NCBI GenBank assembly: GCA_026874595.1
Contig: CM049306.1
Location: 14,779,019 to 14,843,018, forward strand
From: Sipunculus nudus
Lineage: Eukaryota; Annelida; Sipuncula; Golfingiida; Sipunculidae
Direction: 5' to 3'
DNA: 64,000 nucleotides
Under the pieces are notes generated by a model. It ran no database searches. It had not been told where the DNA came from and worked only from the letters and a program-made list of their open reading frames with translations. Position 1 is the stretch's first letter, and every line of letters starts with the position of its first letter. This document shows, one piece after another, positions 10,365 to 22,170 of the stretch. A program made the position numbers and the translations under genes.

Positions 10365-11769
10365 TAATACTAGAAATCTCCATTCTACAGCATGCAAGCC
10401 TCCATCATGTAGGGGGTCCCTATAATGGGATGTTCCCAAAACTTTTTTTGTATTCATTTATTTGGCCCATATTCCCAGGTTGATTCATGCATAAGTGAGT
10501 GTACATTTGTTAATATTCATTGTTGCGTTCCTGAATCAAGATCATTTGCCTGATCCATACCAAAATCTAATCAATCCTTCATTGGCCCATTCCTGAAATG
10601 ACCTGAAAATTTTATTAGATTCCATTCATGATTGCATGAGTTATTTTGTGAACAAACACACATACAGACAGGGATGACGCATACCCGCCTTGCATTTGAA
10701 TTTTCTGTGTTCATCTTGAGATTTGACTGCATGGGACTTTATCAGTGTCAAGGTCTTGATAGACAATAAGGCAGGCTCACACAGGGTTTCTTGTACCAGT
10801 TTGCATGTAACTCATGAAGAAAGTAAGCCCAGATACAGCCACAGGTCAGCAGTACCCAGCAACCAAATAAATTAGCCCTCAGTGCCAGACAGCACTCAGT
10901 GATAGACGGGTGATGTAGTGTCTTTATCAGTAGTCAGACAAGGCCATTTGCACTGAATTACTGTGTTCACTTTGGCCAGCACTTCAAAGCTGGGGCTTGC
11001 TCTTGACAGCAAATCCTAAAGTGATCACTTAGAATACTTTTCACAGAATACTTAATCTAAATTGATTAAATTCATTTGAAAAAATTTCTCAGTTTAATCT
11101 TACTTATGTCAGGTGTTTTGAGCTTACCTTAAAACAATTAAACATCAATAGATAGGATCAAGATCATTTGTCCAGAAACCATCTGCTCAGTAAAATAGTT
11201 TAAGGGGAACTGGCCTGGATTATTTGTTCCAGAAATATTAGTCTAGGGACCACTAGTCTAAAGGAGTCATTTGTCAGATTATATTTTATCAGAAGAAAAT
11301 GGAATGTATAAAAATAATGTGATTGGTGATTTACTGACAAATGTTGGTTACCTTGGTTTTATATTTTGGTCAAACATATATATCAATTTAGACATGTAAC
11401 ATGGGAATAAAACAGTAAACACTAAATCTTACACATACTCTTGCCCAAAAAGGTTCCGTGTATTTTTTATATTCAATATATCCTTGTATTATTGTGTCAT
11501 AAATTATATTACACAGAAGCTTTATTGGTGATCAAGACTCACAGTAATGAGAGATATTAATAAATTTTAAGAACTAAAAAAAATCAAAGACTGGGAAATG
11601 AATAAAGTCATAGGTTAAGGTAAAACAAAATAAATTTTAAAAAAATTCTGAAAGGAATCTTAGCACTTAAACAGGGTTCTTGTGCTTTTTTAACTTTCAA
11701 AGTAAGACCCTTACAAGACTGTAGGACTTATTTTGGTACAAAACAAATAAGACCATTTTTTTCAATATA
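10365..11769. other. Unassigned sequence
   Basis: No repeat family, credible ORF or RNA gene was recognised. TTAC/CTTAA near 11126 resembles a minus-strand splice donor, but the flanking sequence is too AT-rich to argue for an exon. Confidence 0.4.
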
Positions 11770-13422
11770 CAGCAGTACCTGTTATGAGGGGACACCTGTT
11801 GGATATGACCAAAGTGTTCCTACATTGCAGGTGTTCCTTCATGAGAGGTAGGGACAAATGCAGGTGGGGATGGTTACTGTACAGATATACATTCAACAAT
11901 AAATATAAAAAATAACATGCTGGTAGGTATGTATCAAGTAAAATGCTTATAGCTCAATAATATATGAAAAACATTATTTATATGGACATTTAATACAAGA
12001 ATTAGAGCAAATCCTTTGACATCTTACTTAAAATAAAGCCTTTTATAGTCATATTTTATAAGAAGTTACAATAAAAATTATAAAATATAAAATTATGATA
12101 TCTCTTATTTACATATAATTTCTAAATAAATAAATCCACAAAACCTACCCTGGTTTTGCTAAACTTATATACTATGAGGATTTTTGGATTAAAGGATAGA
12201 GTATCATATAAAAATGTTGCATTCATTTCAATTTTTAATGAAAAATTAAATTCATTTGGTACTCAATTAATGCCTGTTGGTCCCTGAAAGTTGGTCTCTG
12301 AATGCTGGTTATGTATGGCGATTTGTCTGCCAATTCAATCCACAGACTTCAAACTCAGTATTGGAACAAAAATAATTTTCAGCATGAGAATTTTGTCACA
12401 ACATAGATATAATGACCAGATAGCTCAAATTCCATAAAAATGTTGTCAGATTTACATTGCCCTGACTTGATCTCACAACAGGCGGACATTCAATATAGCT
12501 ATATGCTGGGGAATTCAGGAACCTCCCAGGTTTTCTGCAGCTGTCGCAGGGCAGTACTGCTTGCAATCACACTTGAAATATGTGTGTTGATTTCGTCCAC
12601 AGAAATTGATTCAAATCCATGGACTTCGAGCTCAACATTTGGTTAAAATAATTTTCAGCCTGTGAATTTTGTTTCAACCTTGAGATCATGACAGAAGGGC
12701 TTAAATTCAGCCATGATTTTATCAGATTCTGTCAGATATACTTTGCCTAGACTGGGCCTTGCAATGGGTGGACATTCTATATGACAGTGCTGCTTGGATA
12801 TTCAGGAGCATTAGGCAGCTTATGCCAGCCAGTGCTGCTTGCAATCAAATTTGAACTTTTGCACAGGTTGAAGTGTTTTTATTAATCAGAATTTATATAT
12901 GCAGTCTTTTGCAACAGTGAGTTATAAATATTAATTCTATTGTCATTATTTTAAGGATCATCATTAAATATTTATAAATCATAAAATAAGCACATCTGAA
13001 ATTCAGCAAAAGTTTGTTGGCACTAGTCTCTCTTCTGCCATGTTACGACAAAAAAGACTTAGGTCAACCAATCTTCATGCTCATTGATGGAATCAGTCAT
13101 GTGGTGCGGAATTCCTGTGAATTAAAAGGTTTTTGAATGGATCTAAAAACTTGCTGGTCTGATCATAGTGTGCAGGAAGCATCCAGCAGAGCTTCTTAGC
13201 CTGTACACATTCGCAGCATAACTGGTAGCTGCTGATATATAAGGCTCAGGTGTCCACTTATGACAGGATTTTGGACCAAACATGACTGCCTCTGTCATCA
13301 TTTAGCAGGTGTCCGTTCAAGACAGGTCAATTTCAATGAAATATGGGACGGGACAATGGACTTGTGTCCACACATTGCAGGTATCTGGTCATTTCAGGGT
13401 CCCCTCCTGGCAGGTACTGCTG
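11770..13422. mobile_element. 1.65-kb TA-flanked TIR element, pogo/Tc1-mariner-like, non-coding
   Basis: The left terminus CAGCAGTACCTGTTATGAGG and the reverse complement of the right terminus, CAGCAGTACCTGCCAGGAGG, align. Imperfect similarity continues for about 60 bp (GGGGAC..., ATGACCA.., TGCA). The element is flanked by TA on both sides (11768-11769 and 13423-13424). Termini beginning CAG with a TA duplication are typical of the pogo/Tigger branch. No transposase frame is visible. AGGTGTCC-type subterminal repeats occur near both ends. Confidence 0.6.
12325..12870. repeat. Two-copy diverged tandem duplication, ~270 bp unit
   Basis: Both copies contain, in order, CCACAGA..., TTCAAA, AAAATAATTTTCAGC, GAATTTTGT, GTCAGAT, TTGCC, GG(C/T)GGACATTC, TATTCAGGA and AGTGCTGCTTGCAATCA-like blocks (copy 1 about 12325-12595, copy 2 about 12596-12870). 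It lies inside the pogo-like element and is well diverged. Confidence 0.6.
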
Positions 13423-13424
13423 TA

Positions 13425-14163
13425 TGCCATCTTGATTAATATACAGGAAAGAAGATCACTACAAACCTTTTCATGTGTCACTCAAACTTTCATTGTGTTA
13501 CTCCAACTTGGCAAGGTGTGAAACTCTTACTCTAAAGCATCAATAATCAAATTACTTTACTTGTCTCTGTGACTGCTCAACAGTACAATTTGTTACTGAT
13601 TTACTTCATTTTTTTCAATAGTTCACTTGTTCATTATGGGATGATTTTAAATTTACATGTCAGCTTTCCTGTCTTTGAAAAATGAATTAAATAATAAGAG
13701 AATATAAAAATTTGTTTTATTTTATCTCAGGAGATGAGTCTTTACTTGTGATCAAGCAATAAAGAAAACCATCAGAACCATGAAATGAGTCTTCAGGTCT
13801 ATGAACTGCTGAACTACTGGATACTACTGAAAATACAGATTACCACATACCATCTCTCACTACTGTTAAAATGTCTGTAATTAAGCAATAGGAAGAGCGA
13901 GAAACTAAAAACTGAATTTAACATAAACCTTCATCTGATTCAAAGTACAAACCTACTTATGATATGAATACTGGAAGATCAGGTAAAGCAGCGTAAGATG
14001 GACTTAATATCATGTAATTATACAGTACTCAAAACATATCTTGTAAATCTAACCATACACTGGTCATTTCCCATGAAAGGCTTAATGAAATCCACAATAG
14101 AGCAGAATGGTCGCCTATTGATTTCTGAGGATTAAATGGAAGGCTCAAGGCACCAGGAGGCTG
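13425..14163. other. Unassigned AT-rich sequence
   Basis: Nothing identifiable was seen: no terminal repeats, no ORF above background. Confidence 0.4.
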
Positions 14164-14400
14164 TTATAAGAGCTGCTCCAGTGCCCAGGAGGCCAACCCC
14201 AAGTTCAAAGCTGGCACAACTATGTGAGCAGCCTGCTTAATGATGGGTGTGTAATGGCCCGCCAAGTGACAGCCCACAGGGATATTGGAACCTGCATTGT
14301 TAGGGCCTCTAGAACTTGCAGAAACATAACCAGTTTTGATTAGAATGTTCCCATGCTCCCAAGACTCATACTTGAGTTGGATAAAAGTAGATTTCGACAT
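14164..14400 (-). CDS. Uncharacterised 78-codon ORF, possible terminal exon
   Basis: The frame reads like ordinary protein in its second half (e.g. SSRGPNNAGSNIPVG and NLGLASWALEQLL before the stop) and is GC-richer than its flanks. I recognise no family. It lies about 0.8 kb downstream, in the minus direction, of the candidate first exon at 15220-15405. No convincing acceptor links the two (CAACTCAAG near 14390 is weak). It could be a real exon, a captured fragment or chance. Confidence 0.2.
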   Translation of the reverse strand: MSKSTFIQLKYESWEHGNILIKTGYVSASSRGPNNAGSNIPVGCHLAGHYTPIIKQAAHIVVPALNLGLASWALEQLL

Positions 14401-14559
14401 TGATCAAAAGCAAGTGTTGATCTGTGATAGACCTAGCTGGTGTAAAATACATGGCTTTCTGTATAGCTTTAGTTTTCCACTAAATTATTTCTTGTATGAC
14501 AATAAGATACATGTACCATGAATGCATCCATAATTCAACTGGACAAGGGGACTGCAGAG

Positions 14560-15000
14560 GGGAGCATCCCCTATATAATTAGACTGGATAGGAAAACTAT
14601 ACAAGCTTAGTTAGTGTGAAAATCAGTAAAACCTTCCTGTGACCTTGACCTTTGACATTGTGACCTAAAGATGAATATTGAGTTCTTCCCCTAAAAGCAA
14701 GTGGGCCATATTTTAAATATGATATGTTTGGGATAAAAACTTTGGCTTAAAATGTGTCAACAAGCTTTTACAAGACTTGGGTCTTGTGACACTGACCTTT
14801 GATCTTATTCTCTCATGATGAATAGGATTCTTCCTCTATGGGTAGGTGAGCTGTATTATGTAGGAATGTCACATGCTGCCTGGTGCACTGTGCTTGTTGG
14901 TGACCAGCAATTGAGCTATCTATGAACTCTATGCCACCTTAATGGCATATTTATTCAATGAATAAACATAGCATGGGACTAAGGAGCAACCAATCAGGTG
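14560..15000. repeat. Relic of the F2-related (DR1-bearing) repeat
   Basis: It contains TGACCTTGACCTTTGAC at 14640 followed by blocks shared with 2220-2640: GAGTTCTTCC, AAGCAAG, GGGATAAAAACTTTG, a second GTGACACTGACCTTTGA and GGATTCTTCCTC. The order and ~150-190-bp spacing match, but the ends are not recognisable. Confidence 0.5.
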
Positions 15001-15219
15001 ACCTTAAACACTGTAAAGCATCTGACAAAAACAAAATTTTGCATAATTTGTCAGAGCTCTGTCAAACAGAACACGTGTAGTCTGTAAATACTACCAGTAC
15101 CCATGTCGGCATGTTTTCCGGTATATTTTATTATACGAAGGAGACAGTATAAAAAAGTTTCTAGGCTATAGGTCGCTGGAGCCATTCCTCCGACTACTGA
15201 GTGATTAATAATGTCTTAC

Positions 15220-15405
15220 CTGGCACATAACTTGTATGGGACAAATAATCCAATATATATTGCAACACAGTTCATATATGACTGCGATATAGTAAACAAT
15301 GGTCAGGTGATACCAGTTGATGAAGTCAGTCAATACGACGTCATGCGCCATCGCCCTTTGTGACGTCATTATTATGTTATAATCAGCTCTCGTTACCATG
15401 GGCAT
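15220..15405 (-). CDS. Candidate first coding exon (62 codons) with splice donor
   Basis: Seen: a frame from ATG (MPMVTRADYN...; a second in-frame start at MAHDVV) runs to TGCCAG followed by GTAAGACAT, a strong donor, at 15219. The reading phase at the junction is 0. Residues after the second Met are hydrophobic (YYIAVIYELCCNIYWIICPI), compatible with a membrane segment. Upstream sequence, overlapping the exon start, has two CRE-like TGACGTCA/GACGTCAT sites. No partner exon was identified with confidence. It could equally be a non-coding first exon or chance. Confidence 0.25.
15336..15368 (-). promoter_or_regulatory. Two CRE-type motifs
   Basis: GACGTCAT at about 15337-15344 and the full palindrome TGACGTCA at 15361-15368 lie 20 bp apart in a locally GC-richer, CpG-containing patch. 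TGACGTCA is the CREB/ATF consensus. Two such 8-mers so close together are unusual in this AT-rich window and would suit a promoter for the minus-strand candidate exon. Confidence 0.35.
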
Positions 15406-15639
15406 GGAAGTCCATACGTGTAGGAGCGTTTTGGAGGCTCATTATAATAATAAAATGTTAAAAGGGCGGAGCATTTGGGCTGTGGTGGATAGGTCAATTG
15501 CACAAAATCTGTGACCTGCCTGCCTGGGCTGTCCCAATAGGTACCCTTTTTGCTTCATTCATTATTCTTATCCACAGAGGGAAATCCTCATGCCATGATA
15601 TCAGATGGACTAATAGTCATTCAAACTCACTGAAGGGCA

Positions 15640-16172
15640 TCAATTTCCAGCAAAACAAAGATGGTGGATGATGTTTTGATCCGTCAAAGTTATAGATCAA
15701 CAGTGCATGTAAAAGGTAGAAGGTTTAGGTCACGGTTTAGCTTCATATGCATTCACAACCTTTTTAAATATTATGGCTCTTTGGCCTTAACTGTGTGACC
15801 TAACAATTGACAGGGTTCTTCCTCAATGGGTAGGCAATCCATGTATATAAGAGGGAAGGTTTTGATCCAACATTTTGAATTAAAATGCATTCTCAAGCCA
15901 ACATGATGGATGGCAGAACTGACAAAAGGATGTATGCATGAAAAAGGTGTTACTAAATTCCTTGTGCAACTTTATAGTGACTGATAATAATTTCTAGATA
16001 AAGTCCACCAGATAATGTCTCTAGATATACCTCTTAAGTCAGTATAATTACGACCAACATTTTATAAAATTTGCTTATGCAAGCTCCAGCATTTCCTGAG
16101 ATAGTATTGGTTAATATACAGACGACTGACAACAACGCAACCTCTCAAAAGGTCACTGGTTCGCTAAAAACA
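15640..16172. repeat. Degenerate F2/F4-related relic ending in an F4-like terminus
   Basis: It contains ATTGACAGGGTTCTTCCTCAATGGGTAGG, matching the F2-related unit at 14560-15000. It ends at 16172 with CACTGGTTCGCTAAAAA, close to the F4 end CACAGGTTCGCTAAAAA. Internal structure is too decayed to delimit. Confidence 0.4.
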
Positions 16173-17775
16173 TTTTCTCAGCAACATTGAACACTTTAAG
16201 GAGATTTCACCTGTCTAGACATTAGTTAGAACCTTCAAGGTAACATTTACAATTCTAACTGAACAACTGATAATCAAGCTCAAGGTAAATGACCTTTCAG
16301 GATCCAAGGACCATTAAAGTATTTATTTAGCACCACACATGCATTTGAGGTTTCTCATCTATTACTAAATATATTTAGTGATCTATCATATACAGCAGGT
16401 GGAGAGATAACGGAATCTGATTGGTTATCAATTAATACACATTGTTAGTTCTCCACTGCGCATGTGCAGAATTCCTGGTTGGGTTCCACATGGGATAACC
16501 AGTCTTTTCTCTTGTGCCATGCCACTGAACATAGTCGGGGTTCCACATGGGATAACCAGTCTTTTCTCTTGCACCATGCCACTGAACAGCACGTCGCAAG
16601 AATTTTTACTTTTCCACCACCTTCCCATCCTCCACCCTTTGTCAAATTGTTTTTGTATGCTTGTCAACTTGGGTTCTTTTACCGGTATTTGTAAAAATTT
16701 ACCTCAGCTATGATTCTTTCTTTTCTGCTCTATGTTACTCCACATTTACATATACATTGCTTGAGTTCTATGCCTTTGTGTTTATGCTGGGGTGGCCTTT
16801 TTTTTGGTTCTTCCAGCATTATGTGTTGTGTTTATAATTATAATTGTATCACTTGGTATTTGATTTCACCTAGCAGTGCCCCTTGAGAAGCTTTAATGCA
16901 TTATAATAACTAACTAGTACATATTAATATTCTCACCCAGGCAATCTTGGACTCTGCTTACATTTCTGCCTGGAATGATTGACATTTAATTTGGGCACTG
17001 CCAGCTGAATTATTGAGTCATTTTAATAAATGACATAAATGGCAGACCTTGTTTTCTATCTTTGTTTGATTGAATGTATGGGTGTGTGGCTGGATAATTA
17101 AATGTAACTATATTTTATGTATATACTGAACTTCAGCATTTCATGCACACATAATCACTGAAATTCAGAATGTATTTGCTCAGCATTATTCAACAACAAG
17201 CTTGGTAAACTACTTCCTGTGAAAATCTCAGTCTTGGCTGTGGAATTGTAAATATTTTAAGATTTAATTTCCTTTAAGGAATCAAGTTATGCTCAATATA
17301 ATATTTATGATCATGGAAATGTAATAAATAGTTCATATATAAGTTAAAATGGGTGTATATCATTGGGTTTTCTTATATTTTCATTCATAAATTACCTATA
17401 GCCATCTGGATTGACTTGTAGGTTGACTTCTGATCATTCAACTATGCCACCTGACTAACCCAGGGGATTTCACTTTAATAGTTTCTTGACCAAATTTTAT
17501 TTCCAAATTGCACCTGGTACAGATAATCAATTTTTTAAAATTATTTTTAACAAAGCATTCATCCAAAATATTTCACCATTAACTTTCCCATATAGACTTC
17601 TGTGTGTACAAAAAATACAGCTTTGAACATCATGCTGAGATTACCTACAGATGGACTGGGTGTATCAAACTACCTTGCTCTTTGAGAGACTAAAGCAGGA
17701 CTCAGCTGTGCTTGCTAGTTTTCAGGATACTTTTCCTGGATTTCACCACCAGCCTTTTAGAAATATTAGTTTAAC
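16173..17775. other. Mostly unassigned sequence with one 57-bp duplication
   Basis: Apart from the duplication at 16482-16595 nothing is recognised. The ORFs across the duplication are in overlapping frames on both strands and look incidental. Confidence 0.4.
16482..16595. repeat. 57-bp direct tandem duplication, two copies
   Basis: GGTTCCACATGGGATAACCA starts at 16482 and 16539, followed in both by GTCTTTTCTCTTG and CCATGCCACTGAAC. The copies differ at only a few sites, so the duplication is fairly recent. Confidence 0.85.
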
Positions 17776-20171
17776 TATATGTAAGTAAGGCAGTTGCCCC
17801 GAGTGAACTGTGACAAATTGCTACCTCAAGCTACTGCACTCAGTGAACTCTTGACCTGCACCTGGCTAGACTGAGTGAGCTTTTGACCTGTACCTGGCTG
17901 CACTGAGTAAACTCTTGACCTGTTGCATAATCTGACACAGTTGGCATTCTGCCAAAGCTATAAATAGATCCAGGCTGAACTTTGGTGCCAAATATGATGC
18001 AGTGAGCAGTCTGCCAAAGCTATTAATAGAATGCAGCTACTGCACTGAGTGGAATCTTGACCTTTACCTGGCTGCACTTCTTCCAAATCAGGCACTGTGC
18101 CAAAACTATTTATAGAGCTGACATCATCTTGGCTAATGCCTAACATCAAGGCACTGGCAATCTGCCAATGGTAAACCAAGTGCTGCCATGTGTACACAAA
18201 GTGGTCACTACTTGAAATAACTTTGAAATTAATTTTCCCAATACAAAATGCTGTTCAGCTGACTTTTTATAAAAATGAAATCAGGAATATATGTAAAATT
18301 ATTACAGATGCATACTGAATGCAAAATTATAATACAGATATATCTCACTGATGGCAAATTCTTGAATTAAGTTGAGTAGGGATACCAATAATTTATAATC
18401 CATGTACAGTTGTCTTTATATAGCCACAGAGAGCCAAAAATCCATGATTGTAACAGTGCCTGATATTATGAATAACTTAAATCATGAATCTAACTTTTTC
18501 AAAAGCTTTTAAAAACATTCTTGTCAATATTTACCAAAGATAACCTGAAATAGATACTGATGCCTGTTACTGGTGCCAGGCTAGATGTACCTGCTTCACA
18601 CAGCTAAAATATATGGTAAAATGACTCAATTCAATCTTTATAATTCAGCCAAAATTCATTCTTTGGAACCATAAAAGACAATTATTATAAGAATTATTTA
18701 GGGGATTATTCTTGTAAAATATTTAAAACAAGTGACCCATGGGTCATGATGCTCAGCTGACTGGGAAGAGATTTGCAAAAGGAAATTTTTTCATCTGAAT
18801 GGTAGTATATACCCATTCAACTGAAGCATCAAACAGATTAACCAACAGGGCAAAATTGTGTCTGTATTTTTAAAGGTCTCAAAAATAGAGAAAAAAATTC
18901 GTAAAAAATAAAAAAATACAGGTGGCGCCACCAGTCTGCAGGAACTGATGGAACATCTCATGATCAATATGTATGCAAAAAATCATGACCATCAGTGATG
19001 TAGTTAATGAGATATTGAAGTTTTTGTATGAAATTTTTTACTTTTCTGGGGGGTACTTTGGGGCCCCATAGCTCGAAGGATATGGGTAACAGAGACCTAA
19101 TTTCTGATTTCCAAGGAGATTTTTCATGGACCTCTCAGAATGCCAAGTTACAAGGTTCTAGGTCCAGTGGTTACGATTTGTGCCTGGTTAACGGACGGAC
19201 AGACGGACGACGGACAAAGAGTGATCGCTATAGCTCAGATGACTTTCAGTCAGCTGAGCTAAAAATTGGCTCAGTGGTGTCAGTCAAAAACGTCCTGCAG
19301 GTTTATAACTCATATGGGAAAATACAGCAAAATGGCTAAGTTAAGCTTCCCATAACTCTGCGAAAAATCACTAAACCAAAACCATTTGAAAAAAAAACTG
19401 AGTATCAACATCTGAGGATAATTAACATGTGAGATTTAAGAATTTGACCCATTGGTTTTTGAGCAGAAGATCTCTGTAGCCACTGAGCTAAAATGGGCTG
19501 TTATGGCATATGACTAAATTCAGCTTCCCATAACTCAGCCAAAAGTCATTGAACTGAGACCATTTTAACAAACTTTAGAAAGCACTACCCTAGTATCATT
19601 TCTGTGTGATATTAAACAATTTGGCCATATGGTTTCAGAGAAGAAGTTTTTTCTAGTTGTCAGTATGATACAAGCACTGATGACCCCCGTACAAAAAAGG
19701 CCGATGCAGGTGGCGCCACCAATACCTCAATTTCAGATATGACTCATGTGACCAACATTGGCATTAAATTTGGTGATGATAGCTCCAGCTGTTTCTGAGA
19801 TTTTAATTGTAGTATGCTTTTTTGAACACATGACTAAGTTCAACTTCCTGTAACTCAGCCAAAAACTCACCGAACTTAAACCATTCAAACAAACTTGAGA
19901 GAGATTGTTCCAGGAATCATGTCTGTGAAATACTGGACAATTTGGCTGAACAGTTTCGAAGAAGATTTTTTAAGCTTTTTCTCTATAAAATCTAAGAAAA
20001 TGCAGTTAGCCAAAAAATAAGAAAATCCGATACAGTTTTTTAGACGACTAATTTTTTGCATAAAATTTCGTGATGCTAACTCTTGCGGTTTTCAAGATAG
20101 TATGGGTTAACATGCAGACGATGGACTACGGACGACGCCACACCATCACATAAGCTCACAGGTTCGCTAAA
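17776..20171 (-). mobile_element. F4 element interrupted by F2
   Basis: It is collinear with 38370-38740 plus 41070-43465: repeated phrases CTGAGTGAACTCTTGACCTG, then ATAACTTTGAAATT, then a long shared body. One exact palindrome lies at 19709, with GAGAT 88 bp downstream. The right end is CATAAGCTCACAGGTTCGCTAA at 20150-20171, preceded by GGACGACGCCACACC. The ACAAGGCCT end is not visible, so the left boundary is approximate. An F2 copy sits at 18728-19265. Confidence 0.6.
18728..19265 (-). mobile_element. Compact F2 Helitron-like element, one internal unit
   Basis: The left end is ACAAGTGACCCATGGGTC, with the palindrome TGACCCATGGGTCA, then SIR GCTCAGCTGAC. The right end CTCAGATGACT-TTC-AGTCAGCTGAG forms a stem with one mismatch, contains the inverted SIR GTCAGCTGAGC, and ends in CTAAAAA. 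There is one palindrome at 18921 and GAGATAT 88 bp after it. A GGACGGACAGACGG tract precedes the right hairpin. The F4 copy at about 41600 lacks it (see findings). At ~540 bp it is the minimal form of the family. Confidence 0.8.
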
Positions 20172-21397
20172 AATTGAACAATATAATCATGTTATGTTTC
20201 ACTGATCAGTCCATTTCCTCCCTAAATTATTCCTTGACAAATGCATCAACAGTTACATTTATTCAAATAAAATATGAGTAGGCTGATGTTGTTTGCATAA
20301 ACATTTTATGATAATATTATTGTGATTTGATATGATTTGCAGCACCTTTTTTTCTCTACAAGGAGATATTTGTAGCAATAAAAACAAAGACTGTTCCATG
20401 GGCCATGCAAGCTTATTCAGACTGTGCTGAATTCTGAAACTAGGACAGGAATGTATTTTTTCAATAGTGTTCACTGTGACTCCTCTCATATGCAATAAAA
20501 ACATAAAAAAGCTCAGAACTATTCCATCAAAATCTAATCTGAATCAGCACTCATGCATTTATGCTTTAGTTTGTATCCTCTTCTGGATAAATGTTAGAAG
20601 ACCAATTTCTTGAGCATAAAATTATACACTCCTATAATACTGAAATGTATCTCTTTATTTGGCAAATATAAAGATGAGAAATACATGAGAAAAAAGAGAA
20701 ACATAAACATGTACATTAATTACTGAGATAAAGTAAATTAGAAAAAATAGTCCATTTTCTATGATTCCTTTATGAATTTTTAAAGGATTTAGGCAAGAGC
20801 ACAGACAGCAATATTACTAGTCTTTGTGCCCATCCCCCCCCCCCCCCAGTGACACATACATGCACACACACACACAAATAATAATAATTCACAACAACAA
20901 CAACCACTGGTTTTCCACATACAGTCTATTTTTTAATGTTGGCCTTATTGGACAAATGGATTTGTCAATGGTTAAAGCTTTTTGGCCTTTCTCAGCACTG
21001 GATGTGGACAGCCCAGAATATTTTTTTTTAATGATTTTTTTTTTCAATGCTATGTAGCCTTTGGTCTGACTTGGCCTCAAACCAATTTGGCTCCATAAGG
21101 AATCAATAGGAAAAATGAGGCTGTGGAACAGTTCTCAGTTCCAAGGTTGAGATGCCTTTACATATGGGCCAGTAAAGCAGGATCCCTCTTTTGAGGAAAT
21201 AAGTCCAGCTGCAGCCATATAAGAATTGCATTCTGTTAACAAGACCCAATTAACACAGAACAGAGCAGCTCAAGTGATAGAATATTCATTTGTCTCTCAC
21301 AAGGCTGTATTTGACCTCTTTTTTTCAGGTACAAATGTGAGAGTATCCTTCCTATCATAGCAATAATTATTTAAAAGGATTTCCTGGCATAAGACAA
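20172..21397. other. Unassigned AT-rich sequence
   Basis: A poly-C run (about 20834-20847) and a short CA run occur near 20860. No element ends, exon or RNA gene was recognised. Confidence 0.4.
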
Positions 21398-22170
21398 AAT
21401 GGGAGTTTTTCGACCAATACATGACTGTCACGGTCACTGGTTTTCAAACTTGTCTGAGATTTCAGTAGAAACCATTAGTGTGTCTCATTTCGGCAGAAAA
21501 TATGCTGCTCTTCGAAAGTTATCATATTTAAATTATAAACCAAAACTTTTACATTTCAGCAGATTTGACCTTGAAGATGATAGTCAAGGTCACCTGGTTT
21601 CAAACTCCTTCAAGAACATTGTAAGGACAATTGTTGTACTAAATTTGAGGAAAAAATGTGAATTACTTCAAAAGTTATGGGCTTCACTAAAAATTTTACA
21701 TTTGGACAAATTTGACCTTGAAGATGAAGGTCAAGGTCACTAGGTTCCAGATTTGTCCAAGTTTTAGGTATGAACCATAAGTGTGTCAAATTTTGGAGGA
21801 AAATATGCAGCTCTTCAAAAGTAATTTTGTTTACGAGATAACCCAAACATTTTACATTATGGCAGATATGACCTTGAAGATGAAGGTCAAGGTCACCAGA
21901 TTTCAAACTCGTCTGAGATTTTGGTGGGAACAATCAGTGTCTTAAAATTTCAGAGGAAAATATACAGCCCTTCAAAAGTTAGAACTTTCACAAGGTATCC
22001 AACAAAAATTTAACATTATGGCAGATTTGACCTTGAAGATGAAGGTCTAGGTCCCCAGTTTCAAACTTGTCTAAGATTTTGGTGGGAACCATCAGTGTTT
22101 TAAATTTTTGAGCAAAATATGCAGCCCTTCAAAAGTTATTGTGTCACAAGATATCCTACAGAAGACGGCA
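21398..22170. repeat. ~155-bp tandem array with inverted TCAAGGTCA sites
   Basis: The block TGACCTTGAAGATGA.GGTCAAGGTCA recurs with GACC at 21567, 21714, 21870 and 22029 (spacings 147, 156, 159). Each unit also has TTTCAAACT.GTCTGAGATTT, GAACCAT.AGTGT, AAAATATGCAGC.CTTCAAAAGTTA and TTTTACATT. About five units are present, moderately diverged. TCAAGGTCA is the extended half-site of ERR/SF-1-like receptors and appears here as an inverted pair. No element termini were found. Confidence 0.75.

Noticed and set aside
16452-16470. CTGCGCATGTGCAG, close to the NRF1 site TGCGCATGCGCA
   Set aside because: One mismatch in the core and no supporting promoter or exon nearby.
20140-20172. CACAGGTTCGC considered as a tRNA B box
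   Set aside because: It lacks the GGTTCGANNCC consensus and has no A box upstream; it is better explained as the F4 subterminal inverted repeat.
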